Positions 1-8,011 are shown, counted from the first letter of the stretch. The stretch: DNA of 64,000 nt from Eubacteriaceae bacterium (GCA_910575665.1 CAJTFB010000005.1:1-64000); one strand, 5' to 3'. The notes: generated by a model not told the origin, from the letters alone. Numbers and translations: made by a program.

Positions 1-201
1 ATTCGGTTTTGCGTAAAACATATCGAAGGTCTGTTAAAGTTACCCTTTTTTCTGAAAAACATATCAAAATCTTTTTCAAAAAGTTCTTGACATATCACCA
101 GAATGCTTTCGCGCACGCCTTAACTTTGGACGTGCGCACAAACTTGACAGGCTAAATGGTTTCATTCAGCCCTATCCCCCAATCCTCCATGACCTCCGGC
201 A

Positions 202-579
202 TTAACCCTTATAACTTCCACCGGCAATCAATGGCTGCAGGTACGCTACAATAAAGCCCAGCGAATTGAGCACGATCCATGTGATCACTATCCGCTTGAG
301 CCAATTAGTCGCTTCGTCCACCGCACGCTGATTTCTGGAAATCATCCGGGTAAGCAGGGCAATGGCTGCCGCTGTCACGCCCACAATGGTGCTGATGCCG
401 ATAATCTCACCATACACGTCCTTCATGATGGTGGAAAACCGGTTCCAGATGGTATCCCCTCCCTTATCTTTAGCCGCCAGAACGGTCTGAAGGGAAATGA
501 GCGTCATGGAAAACATCCCCACCATGGACCAGTAGACAGCCCGCAAGTGGTTGCTTCCCTCCCTCAGTTTCTTTGCCAT
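202..579 (-). CDS. TrbC/VirB2-like small conjugation membrane protein
   Basis: A 125-aa protein with an N-terminal hydrophobic segment that looks like a signal or first membrane helix (about residues 15-35), ending near L-A-A. A second helix lies at about 60-85 and a third at about 98-118. This layout resembles TrbC/VirB2 pilin-like subunits of type IV conjugation systems in Clostridia elements. The start was set at 579 because AGGAGG lies 7 nt upstream (587-592); a longer frame to 654 has no such site. It is the last complete gene at the left edge. Its stop overlaps an ATG in TAATG, so a translationally coupled gene begins immediately downstream, but that frame closes after 16 codons. The family call rests on topology and context. 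Confidence 0.55.
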   Translation of the reverse strand: MAKKLREGSNHLRAVYWSMVGMFSMTLISLQTVLAAKDKGGDTIWNRFSTIMKDVYGEIIGISTIVGVTAAAIALLTRMISRNQRAVDEATNWLKRIVITWIVLNSLGFIVAYLQPLIAGGSYKG

Positions 580-804
580 GCTACAACCTCCTTTGCATGT
601 CTGTTCTGGAACGAGGCATGCAAAATGCCGCTTCAAAAGCCAGAAAGCTCTCAAAACGGCATCTTTTGCCTGCGTTCCCTATTGATTTGTTCTTTGTCCC
701 ATGGGCTTCTCCCACTTTTGGACAATACCACTATACACCTTTTGCATTTGCATGTCATCGGCTGGAGTGTGCCAATTTTGTGCCAATTTCGTGACATGGG
801 ATTT

Positions 805-1437
805 TCACCCCATCCCCTCAATCAATGCCACCATCTCCAGCCACACGTCCACAGCGCTGTCCGGTGCTGCCCACAGCCTGATAGACAGTATCGCAACTGC
901 CTGCTGTCTGAGCCGGTAATAGTGCCTTGATGACAAATCCAGCCGATACAACAGTTCTTTATGGGTCAATTTTTCCGGCGCTATGTAGGTCAGGTAGATC
1001 AACTGGTACAGCCTCTCCCCATCCTCTGGCTTTTTCTTCAGCACAGTCAATGCCTCATTCACCCTGTCCAGAAGCAGCCTCGACTTTCTGATTCCCTCCA
1101 TCCTGCTCTCCAGCTTCCGATTTCCCCATGACATCTCTAAATCCACCTGCTCTAACAGCGTATCCAGCCCCTCAAAGGGTTTTTCCAACTCACTGGCTAC
1201 ATTCTCCGGGAAGCACTCCAAAAGCCACACAACCGTCCGATAATGCTGTAACAGCATCATAGTGTTGTGGTAGGTATTCTTCTGCTTTTCCTTCCTCGCC
1301 TCCCTGATCTTCTCATTGTCAATCCCGGCATCCGGCAAAATCCCCCGATCCGTCAGCAGACCAATGACCGCTTCCGACTGTGCCAGTTTCTTTTCCTGCT
1401 GCTCCTGTATCATCTCATTCTCTTTACTCATACTCAT
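805..1437 (-). CDS. Small HTH-containing protein of the conjugative element
   Basis: A 210-aa, highly charged and helical protein with no membrane segment. The C-terminal third (about 150-200) reads like a sigma-region-4 or ArpU-type helix-turn-helix, with the sequence T-H-K-E-L-L-Y-R-L-D-L-S-S-R-H-Y-Y-R-L. This suggests a DNA-binding regulator of element genes. The start at 1437 has AAGGAG about 10 nt upstream and overlaps the 3' end of the replication-initiator-like gene by 14 nt, so the two are probably co-transcribed and translationally coupled. I do not recognise a named family with certainty. The HTH reading is from pattern only. Confidence 0.5.
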   Translation of the reverse strand: MSMSKENEMIQEQQEKKLAQSEAVIGLLTDRGILPDAGIDNEKIREARKEKQKNTYHNTMMLLQHYRTVVWLLECFPENVASELEKPFEGLDTLLEQVDLEMSWGNRKLESRMEGIRKSRLLLDRVNEALTVLKKKPEDGERLYQLIYLTYIAPEKLTHKELLYRLDLSSRHYYRLRQQAVAILSIRLWAAPDSAVDVWLEMVALIEGMG

Positions 1438-2509
1438 AAAATAAACTCTCCTTTGCTATTTCTGTCAGGTCCACTGCCCTGCAGGGACCCCGTATCTGCT
1501 TTCTGTCCTGAACTGCCTCATCTATATTTACTCTCTGGCAGTCATAACTACAATTCTTACAATTCCTATACAGAGAAAGATACGTGTATATTATAGGGGC
1601 AGAATGTGCAACGCGGGATCTCTCCCCAGACGCATCCTTAATCCCAGACTCATTCTCATTATCCACCAGTTCACAAGTCAGTTTCCTTGAGTACCATGCC
1701 ACCATCCGGCTCAGATGCTCATGCTCCGAGCCTTTCTTGGGCACGTCCGCACTGAATTTCCGTATCTTTCCCACTGTTTCCACAATCTCTTCCTGTCCCG
1801 GAAGTGAAACCTCGGCATCCACTGGATACCTTTTATTAAAAATGAGACAGCCGTATGAACTGGAAAGACGGTACAGAGCGAAGACATCCCCATGCTTCCT
1901 AAAAAATCTCCATACCTTTGTCTTTTCCCATCCCCACCGCCGTCCCAGGGTTTCCAAAGTCAAGATGGCGCCATACTTGCCATACTGGACTGCAGGTGCC
2001 ATAAAAGAAAACGCATTGTTGGGATCTTCTGTCACAGTATGACACCACAGATCCAGCCATGCGTCTGCTTCCTCAAATATATAATGTTCTTTTACCAGCC
2101 GTTCCGTGATGTTACGTGGGATACATAAAAAGCCGTACCCTTTTGTTGTATATACCGCCCCTTTCATGCAGGCTGCCCCGGAACATTTCCGAACCCAGTC
2201 GGTAATGTGATAAGTAAATTTCTTTGTATCCTGATCTAGCTCATATCGGACATATCCCCGCTGCTGCAGCTTTTCCACTATGTCCAGTGCCTTTATTCGG
2301 CTCTTTGTCCCCAGTATGCTTTTCACGCCAACTACACCGCCAGCCCACATCCCTGGAATCACAGCATTTGTATAGCCACAGTACAGGGAAGTTCCTTTCC
2401 GAAATGCCGCACGGGATGCCAGCCTTACCCAGTCGCCCAGTATCCCCTTGCCCTCCGGGACAATGTTGCGGGGCAGCTTTACCCACTCGTAATGCCATAG
2501 ACACTTCAT
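1424..2509 (-). CDS. Replication-initiator-like / winged-helix protein of the element
   Basis: A 361-aa protein beginning M-K-C-L-W-H-Y-E-W-V-K-L-P-R-N. It belongs to a type found next to DUF5348 proteins in Clostridia integrative elements and resembles plasmid RepA-like proteins with N-terminal winged-helix segments. Such proteins may start element replication after excision or act as regulators. The start at 2509 has AGGAGG 8 nt upstream (2518-2523). A longer open frame to 2641 lacks a site and overlaps the next gene. The cysteine pair near the C-terminus (C-K-N-C-S-Y-D-C) could bind metal. Replication function is inferred from neighbours and general resemblance, not from a clear catalytic motif. 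Confidence 0.5.
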   Translation of the reverse strand: MKCLWHYEWVKLPRNIVPEGKGILGDWVRLASRAAFRKGTSLYCGYTNAVIPGMWAGGVVGVKSILGTKSRIKALDIVEKLQQRGYVRYELDQDTKKFTYHITDWVRKCSGAACMKGAVYTTKGYGFLCIPRNITERLVKEHYIFEEADAWLDLWCHTVTEDPNNAFSFMAPAVQYGKYGAILTLETLGRRWGWEKTKVWRFFRKHGDVFALYRLSSSYGCLIFNKRYPVDAEVSLPGQEEIVETVGKIRKFSADVPKKGSEHEHLSRMVAWYSRKLTCELVDNENESGIKDASGERSRVAHSAPIIYTYLSLYRNCKNCSYDCQRVNIDEAVQDRKQIRGPCRAVDLTEIAKESLFYEYE

Positions 2510-2583
2510 AAGGAACACCTCCTGTAAATTGGCATAAAAATAAGGCAATTCCCTAAAAGAAACTGCCCTGACAAAAAACAGTA

Positions 2584-2805
2584 TCAAATTTTCACTGTCA
2601 ATCCAATCAATGAATCTGCATCCACACCAACCAGATACCATTTGCTATTTATGTTCATTTCTATTCGTGTAGGAACCCATTTACCATCAAGCATGACTTC
2701 CATGCCTGTCCCACAATGCAGACCACCGTAATACTCCTCTAATCCAAAACGTATGTCCATACGTTCACTTCCTTCATCGTAAATCAAAGAACCAATTCTA
2801 TCCAT
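2584..2805 (-). CDS. DUF5348 domain-containing protein
   Basis: A 73-aa protein that matches my memory of the DUF5348 pattern across nearly its whole length: I-R-F-G-L-E-E-Y-Y-G-G-L-H-C-G, then G-K-W-V-P-T-R-I-E and W-Y-L-V-G-V. The family is a small, presumably beta-rich protein found almost only in integrative elements of Firmicutes; its biochemical role is unknown. The start at 2805 is supported by AAGGAGG at 2814-2820. It is the gene closest to the inferred element boundary and is probably the first gene of the leftward element operon. Confidence 0.8.
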   Translation of the reverse strand: MDRIGSLIYDEGSERMDIRFGLEEYYGGLHCGTGMEVMLDGKWVPTRIEMNINSKWYLVGVDADSLIGLTVKI

Positions 2806-2890
2806 ATATCTTTCCTCCTTACTTATCTCAAATCATTTCCAAAATTTTCATTTTCATTCACTTATATATACAATTCTCCATTTCTATCAT

Positions 2891-2926
2891 TAAATATCTC
2901 CAAAATCCACCCCTGTTAGATATTTA
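2891..2926. repeat. 9-bp perfect inverted repeat near the element end
   Basis: TAAATATCT at 2891-2899 and AGATATTTA at 2918-2926 are exact inverted copies separated by 18 bp. They lie between the DUF5348 gene and the inferred element boundary. This could be an operator for the leftward element promoter or a binding site for the excision machinery. It has no T-tract and is too AT-rich to be a strong terminator. Confidence 0.4.
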
Positions 2927-2930
2927 TAAT

Positions 2931-2963
2931 AAAAAACCAGACAAGTCCCAAAACTCATCTGGT
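2931..2963 (-). terminator. Terminator-like hairpin downstream of truncated spoVAD
   Basis: ACCAGA at 2936-2941 pairs with TCTGGT at 2958-2963 across a 16-nt loop. On the minus strand the stem is followed by a run of T, so it would stop transcription running leftward out of truncated spoVAD. The stem is short, so it is moderate at best. Confidence 0.4.
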
Positions 2964-2991
2964 CAAAATAATGTGTAAACGGCCTCCTTTC

Positions 2992-3663
2992 TTATTGTTC
3001 TATATTAACATTATCAGGGGCCATGCATGCCCCCATATTCATACTGTCCTTGATTCCATAGTCCGTGATCACCCCTGTTGTCAGTCCGGAGATCTGCACG
3101 TAACCCGTCTCCTTTCGTTTCCAGTTGCCATCTCCTTTGCCCAGCACCACGGCGCCGCTTCCTGTCACCGTCCATGTGGAAGAGTAGGGACGCTGGTTGC
3201 CGTAAGCCAGGGGAAAGCGGAACTGTTTTTCTGCGCTGGCAAAATGACTGGAAGTAAGCGCCACCACGTAGTCTGCAAAACCGCCCTCCACCAGCATAGA
3301 GCCGATGCCCATGGATTCTCCCATGGTGGAGCAGGCGCCATACACACCAAACATCGGAATGTTAAAATTCATGATTCCAAATGAGGTGGCGATCAGCTGC
3401 CCCAGCAGATCTCCGGCGACAATATAACGGATATCACCGGGTTCCAGACCGGCGTTGCGTATCGCGATGTCCGCCGCGATATGCTGCATCTTGCTCTCGG
3501 CTTCCTCCCAGGTATTGCCGCCAAAAAGGGGATCGGTCTCCACAAAGTCAAAGTATTTCCCGAAGGCTCCATTTCCTTCTTTTTCTCCGGCCACTGACGC
3601 TGCGCCGATGATGCAGGGCGGAACCTCAAACTGGACACTTCGTTTTCCAACAGTTTTTTCCAT
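2992..3663 (-). pseudogene. spoVAD: 3'-truncated stage V sporulation protein AD
   Basis: The thiolase-fold protein SpoVAD works with SpoVAC and SpoVAE in moving dipicolinic acid into the forespore and out on germination. The sequence shows the family's signature segments: F-G-K-Y-F-D near the N-terminus, the active-site-like G-A-C-S-T-M-G-E-S, then T-V-T-G-S-G-A and D-S-M-N-M-G-A-C-M-A-P. After that it leaves the family and stops. The product is 223 aa against a usual length of about 335-340, so the last third is missing. The start at 3663 has GGAG 9 nt upstream; an ATG at 3678 has no site. No spoVAC or spoVAE lies beside it, so it may be a second copy. The break coincides with the mobile element. 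Confidence 0.85.
3017..3034. other. Palindromic sequence at the element/spoVAD junction (candidate att site)
   Basis: The 18 bp encoding G-A-C-M-A-P of SpoVAD form a near-perfect dyad: four G, a G/C mismatch, CATGCATG, a mismatch, four C. Large serine integrases use imperfect dyads inside conserved genes as attB, and SpoVAD similarity is lost exactly here on the left side. The dyad is seen; its use as an attachment site is inferred. Confidence 0.4.
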
Positions 3664-3743
3664 ATCTTTATTCTCCATTCCGTGCACACTGAATATCATA
3701 CCGTATACCAGAAGTACGCAGGTATTCTCTTTTACTTTCGCGT

Positions 3744-3872
3744 AAAAAAGGTGCGACTGAGAAACGCGCACCTCTAAAGAAAAGCCTTCGGCCATTCTTT
3801 TACTCCGCAAATTGAGAACTTTCCTATCAGATAAAAAAGATGCACATACCATTTTCCCATAGTATGTGCATC
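3744..3872 (-). terminator. Two-hairpin 3'-end module, copy A (after secDF)
   Basis: Read on the minus strand, a stem of 11 bp (3839-3849 with 3862-3872) is followed by T6. Next comes a linker that includes 27 nt identical to copy B (3810-3836), and then a second hairpin (3750-3773, with a loop containing TTTCTCAGTC) followed by T6 at 3744-3749. The first stem is the obvious terminator of secDF. The second has the same loop as copies near 19.8, 44.3 and 61.6 kb. The first stem is nearly symmetrical in its flanking T runs and could work in both directions. Confidence 0.7.
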
Positions 3873-3911
3873 TTTTCTATTTTCATCCACCAAAAAAATC
3901 AGGATTGTTAT

Positions 3912-6143
3912 TTATTTACTTTTCGCTTTCTTTTTGCTTATTTTGTTCAGGAAGAACCATACGGTACCTGCCAGACATACGGAAGAATAACATCCGGATA
4001 TGATACCTGCAATCAGTGGAATCGCAAACTGACGGACCGCATCCACACCCATGATCGCCAGAACCACTACCATAATCAGCGTCGTGATGGAAGTATTGAT
4101 ACTTCTACTCAATGTCTGAGTGATACTTTCATTTACGACATCCGCAACCTCTGTGCGGCTTCCCGCTTTTTTCCGGTTCTCACGAACGCGGTCGAAGATA
4201 ACGATGGTCGCATTGATGGAATAACCGACGATGGTAAGCATACATGCGATAAACGTACTTCCCACAGAGATGAAGGCACTTCCCACTGCGTACACCATCA
4301 GCACGACGATCACGTCATGGATCAGAGCCAGTACGGAGCTGGCGCCGAAAGCAAGGTTCTTGAAACGAATCCAGATGTAGATCAACATACAGATCGCCGC
4401 AATGATCACCGCGATCACAGCATCCGTCTTCATCTCATTACTTACCGAAGCAGAAATTGTCTCGATCTCGATATTTTCTTTTGTCACACCATACTTCTCA
4501 CCGATGGCAGTCACAACTGTCTTCTGCTGATCCTCTGTCAGATCCACCGTACGAATGATCAGTGTTCTCTCTCCAGCGACATCAGAAATCTCCGCATCTG
4601 GCACACCGGCTGCTGTCTTAACTGCATCGGTAACCTCGGTCTTGAAATCTGCACTGGCATTTCCGCTGCCATCAAAACCCTGGGCATTTTCATCGAAGGT
4701 GATGGAAGTAGAAGAACCGCCCATAAAGTCAAGGCTGTAATTCAGGATCTGTCCGGTCTGCACTTTATTAAAGATCAGGCCTCCGATGCAGAGCAGGAAC
4801 AGAGCTCCTGAAATAACGATATATTTTTTGAAATTTCCAACAAAATTGATTGCTTTTCTCTCTCTCTGTACACCAAAGAATTTCGGATTATCCAGTCCCA
4901 GACTAACCAAACCATACAGGATCCATCTGGTGACAAAGATCGCGGTGAACATGGAAAGAATAATACCAATAGCAAGGGTCTGGGCAAATCCCATAACCGT
5001 TCCCGATCCCTTAATGTAAAGTACAACCGCAGCGATCAAAGTGGTTACGTTACCGTCGATAATCGCAGAGAGTGCTTTCTCAAAGCCGATCTTGATGGCC
5101 GAACGAACGGTCTTGCCGGTGGCAAGCTCCTCACGGATACGGGTAAATATAATACAGTTGGCATCCACCGCCATACCGATGGCAAGGATTACACCGGCGA
5201 TACCCGGAAGGGTAAGGGTGACATCCAAAGCATTCAGGGCGAGCAGTGTAGCTGCCACATAAAGAACCAACGCAAGGGATGCAGCGGCACCCGGCAGACG
5301 ATACATCACGATCATAAAGATAATGACAAGGATAAATCCGATAAGACCTGCATAGAGGCTGGTCTCCAGTGATGTGAAGCCAAGTTTCGCTCCCACGATG
5401 TTGGAACGGATGTTTTTCAGTTCCAGAGGAAGGGCACCGATACGAAGTGTAGCTGCCATATCCTCTGCGTCGGAGAATTTATCAAAACTTCCGGAAACAA
5501 TAGCGACACCGTCTGTGATAGCGGTCTGGATCACTGGTGAAGAAACCTCTTTGCCGTCATAGATGATCGAAAGAGCTTCCCCTACGTGGTCACTGGTGAC
5601 GTTGCCAAACTTCTTGGCGCCTTTTCCATTAAATGTGATCTTCACCACATTTTCTGACACTCCAGTCTGGCTGTCCTGTTGGGTTGTCGCCTCTGCGGTG
5701 GAGATCATAGATCCATCCAGCAGTACTTTTTCTTTGTCGTATGTGGCGGTTTTATCCTCAGCGATCTGGCAATCCGTCTGCAGCACAAATTCCAACGCGC
5801 CGGCTTTTCCCAGCTTGTCCAGCACTGCCTGGGGATCCTCTACGTCCGGCACATCTACCGTGACGCGGTTGCTTCCCTCCTGGTACACAGATGCCTCCGT
5901 ACTTTCATTTTCCACACGTTTCTGCATCTTATAAACAGTATCGCTCATCTCCTGAGCCGTCGGATTCTCTTTGGTCGCCTCATAGGTGACACTGACACCT
6001 CCGGCAAGGTCGAGACCTAAACGGATATTTTGGGCACTTCCTCTTTTGCCTGCCCCAATACCTGTATACGCTACCACACCCATAGCGGCAGTCACAAGCA
6101 AAATGAGCAAAATCTGAAAGATCCCTTTCGTCTTACTATTCAT
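3912..6143 (-). CDS. secDF: Fused protein translocase subunits SecD-SecF
   Basis: A membrane protein that uses the proton or sodium gradient to pull secreted proteins through SecYEG. The 743-aa chain joins SecD and SecF. SecD has TM1 at about 9-28, the conserved L-G-L-D-L-A-G-G at 42-49, a large periplasmic-type domain, and five membrane helices with G-M-A-V-D-A-N-C-I-I-F. SecF starts at about 430, with D-F-M-G-G-S near 470 and G-Y-S-I-N-A-T-I-V-I-F-D-R in its helices. Fusion is common in Bacillus and some Clostridia. The gene lies 55 bp downstream of tadA in the same direction and ends in a clear hairpin terminator. Confidence 0.96.
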   Translation of the reverse strand: MNSKTKGIFQILLILLVTAAMGVVAYTGIGAGKRGSAQNIRLGLDLAGGVSVTYEATKENPTAQEMSDTVYKMQKRVENESTEASVYQEGSNRVTVDVPDVEDPQAVLDKLGKAGALEFVLQTDCQIAEDKTATYDKEKVLLDGSMISTAEATTQQDSQTGVSENVVKITFNGKGAKKFGNVTSDHVGEALSIIYDGKEVSSPVIQTAITDGVAIVSGSFDKFSDAEDMAATLRIGALPLELKNIRSNIVGAKLGFTSLETSLYAGLIGFILVIIFMIVMYRLPGAAASLALVLYVAATLLALNALDVTLTLPGIAGVILAIGMAVDANCIIFTRIREELATGKTVRSAIKIGFEKALSAIIDGNVTTLIAAVVLYIKGSGTVMGFAQTLAIGIILSMFTAIFVTRWILYGLVSLGLDNPKFFGVQRERKAINFVGNFKKYIVISGALFLLCIGGLIFNKVQTGQILNYSLDFMGGSSTSITFDENAQGFDGSGNASADFKTEVTDAVKTAAGVPDAEISDVAGERTLIIRTVDLTEDQQKTVVTAIGEKYGVTKENIEIETISASVSNEMKTDAVIAVIIAAICMLIYIWIRFKNLAFGASSVLALIHDVIVVLMVYAVGSAFISVGSTFIACMLTIVGYSINATIVIFDRVRENRKKAGSRTEVADVVNESITQTLSRSINTSITTLIMVVVLAIMGVDAVRQFAIPLIAGIISGCYSSVCLAGTVWFFLNKISKKKAKSK

Positions 6144-6198
6144 TGTGAAAATCTCCTTTTCTAAAAATGTACCTAAAAATTATAGCACAAACAAGTAT

Positions 6199-6678
6199 TT
6201 ACTTCAAGTAATCTTTTTCCTTTTTTCGCATTCGAAGTTCCCGAAAAAAGCCGCTCATCATCTGACTGCACTCTTCTTCCAGAATTCCCTGCTCCACCTC
6301 CACTCTGTGATTAAATCCCTCCATCTGCAGAAGATTCACCACGGAACCAGCACAGCCTGCTTTGGGATTCATGCTGCCGATGACAACCTTAGGAATCCGC
6401 GCCTGCACGATGGCCCCGGCGCACATCGGGCACGGTTCCAGCGTTACATACATGGTGCACCCCTCCAGTCGCCAGTCCCCCAGCACTTTACTCGCCTTAT
6501 GTATGGCACTGATCTCTGCGTGGGCAAGAGTATTTTTTTTCTCATTGCGCTTATTATAACCGCGGGCGATGATCTTCCCCTCCCAGACGATCACGCACCC
6601 AATAGGCGTTTCCATTTTTCCATATGCCTTCTTCGCCTGGCGGAGCGCCTCCCGCATAAAGGTTTCATCCGTACTCAT
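6199..6678 (-). CDS. tadA: tRNA(adenine34) deaminase TadA
   Basis: TadA converts A34 of tRNA-Arg(ACG) to inosine in the wobble position. The 159-aa protein carries the zinc-binding cytidine-deaminase signature: T-L-A-H-A-E-I (catalytic Glu) and E-P-C-P-M-C-A-G-A-I-V, plus the TadA-type tail K-A-G-C-A-G-S-V-V-N-L-L. The start at 6678 is backed by a GGAGGA site 5-6 nt upstream; a longer frame to 6717 overlaps the promoter. It is probably co-transcribed with secDF from the promoter at 6708-6736. Confidence 0.95.
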   Translation of the reverse strand: MSTDETFMREALRQAKKAYGKMETPIGCVIVWEGKIIARGYNKRNEKKNTLAHAEISAIHKASKVLGDWRLEGCTMYVTLEPCPMCAGAIVQARIPKVVIGSMNPKAGCAGSVVNLLQMEGFNHRVEVEQGILEEECSQMMSGFFRELRMRKKEKDYLK

Positions 6679-6707
6679 CGCTGTCCTCCATGATAAAATG
6701 TAAAAGT

Positions 6708-6736
6708 ATTGTAGCACAAGTATCTGACAGCGTCAA
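6708..6736 (-). promoter_or_regulatory. Sigma-A promoter of tadA-secDF
   Basis: On the minus strand TTGACG (6731-6736) and TACAAT (6708-6713) are separated by exactly 17 bp. The -10 ends about 30 nt before the tadA ATG. It lies back to back with the mrp operon promoter. Confidence 0.75.
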
Positions 6737-6754
6737 TTTTTCCTTATGAACCGG

Positions 6755-6783
6755 TTGCAAACCTCACATGAATCTATTATAAT
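6755..6783 (+). promoter_or_regulatory. Sigma-A promoter of the antiporter operon
   Basis: TTGCAA (6755-6760), a 17-bp spacer and a perfect TATAAT (6778-6783) lie 37 nt before the first gene's ATG. It is divergent from the tadA promoter, with about 18 bp between the two -35 boxes. Confidence 0.8.
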
Positions 6784-6820
6784 AATCAGAAGAACAAAAG
6801 AATGTGAGAGGAACCTAGCA

Positions 6821-7294
6821 ATGTATTTACTTTTCCTATTGTTTTGGATACTTTTGAATGGAAAACTGAATCTGGAGATTTTTCTTTTCGGTGTATGTAT
6901 CTCGCTAGCAGTCTATCTATTCTGCTGCAAATTTCTCGGCTATTCCCCCAAAAAGGATCTGATCTTTGCCCGCATATCACTGTATGCCCTGGGATATGCT
7001 TTTCTTCTTGTGGCAGAGATCGTCAAGGCAAATATCGGGGTATTAAAAGAAATCTATACCGAAAAAACCGAGGTAGAACCCTGTGTGGTGGAATTTACAT
7101 CTCCTTTCGAGTCAGAGGTTTTGAATGTCATATTGGCAGATTCCATTACCCTGACACCGGGAACCATCACAGTGGAACTTTCCGGCAGAAATTTTATCGT
7201 ACACTGCCTGGACAAGTCTATTTCGAAGGATCTGGACTGCTCTTCCTTTGTCACATTGTTACAGAAAATAGATCACTGCATAAACGCAATCTGA
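6821..7294 (+). CDS. mrpE: Mrp/Mbh antiporter subunit E (MnhE family)
   Basis: A small membrane subunit of the multi-protein cation/proton antiporter. The 157-aa protein has two hydrophobic segments at the N-terminus (about 2-36), another around 45-65 and a soluble C-terminal half with the family's L-A-D-S-I-T-L-T-P-G-T-I-T-V and H-C-L-D motifs. The start at 6821 follows GAGAGGAA; a longer frame from 6746 runs through the promoter. It is the first gene of a ten-gene operon and corresponds to MbhA in the archaeal membrane-bound hydrogenase nomenclature. Confidence 0.92.
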   Translation: MYLLFLLFWILLNGKLNLEIFLFGVCISLAVYLFCCKFLGYSPKKDLIFARISLYALGYAFLLVAEIVKANIGVLKEIYTEKTEVEPCVVEFTSPFESEVLNVILADSITLTPGTITVELSGRNFIVHCLDKSISKDLDCSSFVTLLQKIDHCINAI

Positions 7295-7333
7295 TCATTC
7301 ATATAGAATGAAAGACTGACAGAAGGAGAAATC

Positions 7334-7642
7334 ATGTTGCAGACTATACAATCGACTTTTTTTACCGGGGTGCTCATCCTGCTCTCCCTGTGTATCATCG
7401 CCTGTCTCATAGCAGCCATCAAGGGACCCTCGCTGGGAGACCGCATGGTAGCGGCAAATATGACCGGAACCCTGACCATCATCGCCATCTGTGTTCTCGC
7501 CTGGCATCTGAATGAGGGATGGCTGGTGGACGTAGCTCTGATCTACGCCATGCTGAGCTTTATCGCAGTGGTCGTTCTGACAAAGATTTTTATCGGAAGC
7601 TACAAATCCAGTTCAGAAGATGAAGAGGAGGACACCCTTTGA
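7334..7642 (+). CDS. mrpF: Mrp/Mbh antiporter subunit F
   Basis: A 102-aa, three-helix subunit of the antiporter. The MrpF hallmark I-K-G-P-S-L-G-D-R-M-V-A-A-N follows the first helix, and the second and third helices flank D-V-A-L-I-Y-A-M-L-S-F. The acidic tail (E-D-E-E-E-D) is cytoplasmic. AGAAGGAG lies just upstream. Gene order E-F-G matches both Mrp and Mbh operons. Confidence 0.94.
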   Translation: MLQTIQSTFFTGVLILLSLCIIACLIAAIKGPSLGDRMVAANMTGTLTIIAICVLAWHLNEGWLVDVALIYAMLSFIAVVVLTKIFIGSYKSSSEDEEEDTL

Positions 7643-7705
7643 TCTATAAACACGAAAAGAAGCCGGAGACACTCCTGTGCTGTGGGCTTCAGAATGGAGA
7701 ATAAT

Positions 7706-8011
7706 ATGGAATGGTTACGATTTGGCATCGCGGCACTGCTTATCCTTGGCGGTATCTTTACCGCCATATCTGCGGCGGTCGGCGTATTCAAATTTAAGGA
7801 ATGCCTCACCAGAATGCACGCGGCAGCCATGGGGGACACTCTTGCCCTGGCTCTGGTCCTGATGGGACTTGTCCTGCTCTTTGGCTTTTCCTTCACCTCT
7901 TTGAAACTAGTGCTTGTGATCGTCTTTTTATGGCTGGCAAGCCCCGTATCCAGTCATTTGATCGCTCAGATGATGTATGAAAGGAAGAAAAGGGAAGATG
8001 ACAATATTTAG
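7706..8011 (+). CDS. mrpG: Mrp/Mbh antiporter subunit G
   Basis: A 101-aa protein with three helices and the MrpG core G-V-F-K-F-K-E-C-L-T-R-M-H-A-A-A-M-G-D-T. The ATG at 7706 was chosen because GGAG at 7696-7699 sits 6 nt upstream; in-frame ATGs at 7682 and 7694 lack a site. The end overlaps the next gene by 14 nt, consistent with coupled translation. Confidence 0.92.
   Translation: MEWLRFGIAALLILGGIFTAISAAVGVFKFKECLTRMHAAAMGDTLALALVLMGLVLLFGFSFTSLKLVLVIVFLWLASPVSSHLIAQMMYERKKREDDNI

Larger units (their letters stand above)
1..3016. mobile_element. End of an integrative/conjugative element integrated in spoVAD
   Basis: Four minus-strand genes (DUF5348 protein, replication-initiator-like protein, small HTH protein, TrbC/VirB2-like pilin) form a set typical of conjugative elements in Clostridia. 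The right boundary is inferred. The SpoVAD reading frame from the right matches the family up to the conserved G-A-C-M-A-P stretch and then changes to an unrelated tail that ends at 2992. The junction lies at or beside a near-perfect 18-bp palindrome at 3017-3034. The element continues past the left edge of the window, so its recombinase, relaxase and other end are not visible. What is seen is the gene set and the abrupt loss of SpoVAD similarity; integration by a site-specific recombinase is inferred. Confidence 0.7.

Noticed and set aside
1-150. Group II intron 5' end (GTGCG on the minus strand near 138)
   Set aside because: Only the first bases fit; no domain V or reverse transcriptase is visible and the frame before it already stops, so the evidence is too thin.
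3840-4811. Open frame of 323 codons on the plus strand
   Set aside because: It lies wholly antisense to secDF, is rich in His, Asp, Arg and Thr without any family pattern, and has no ribosome site.
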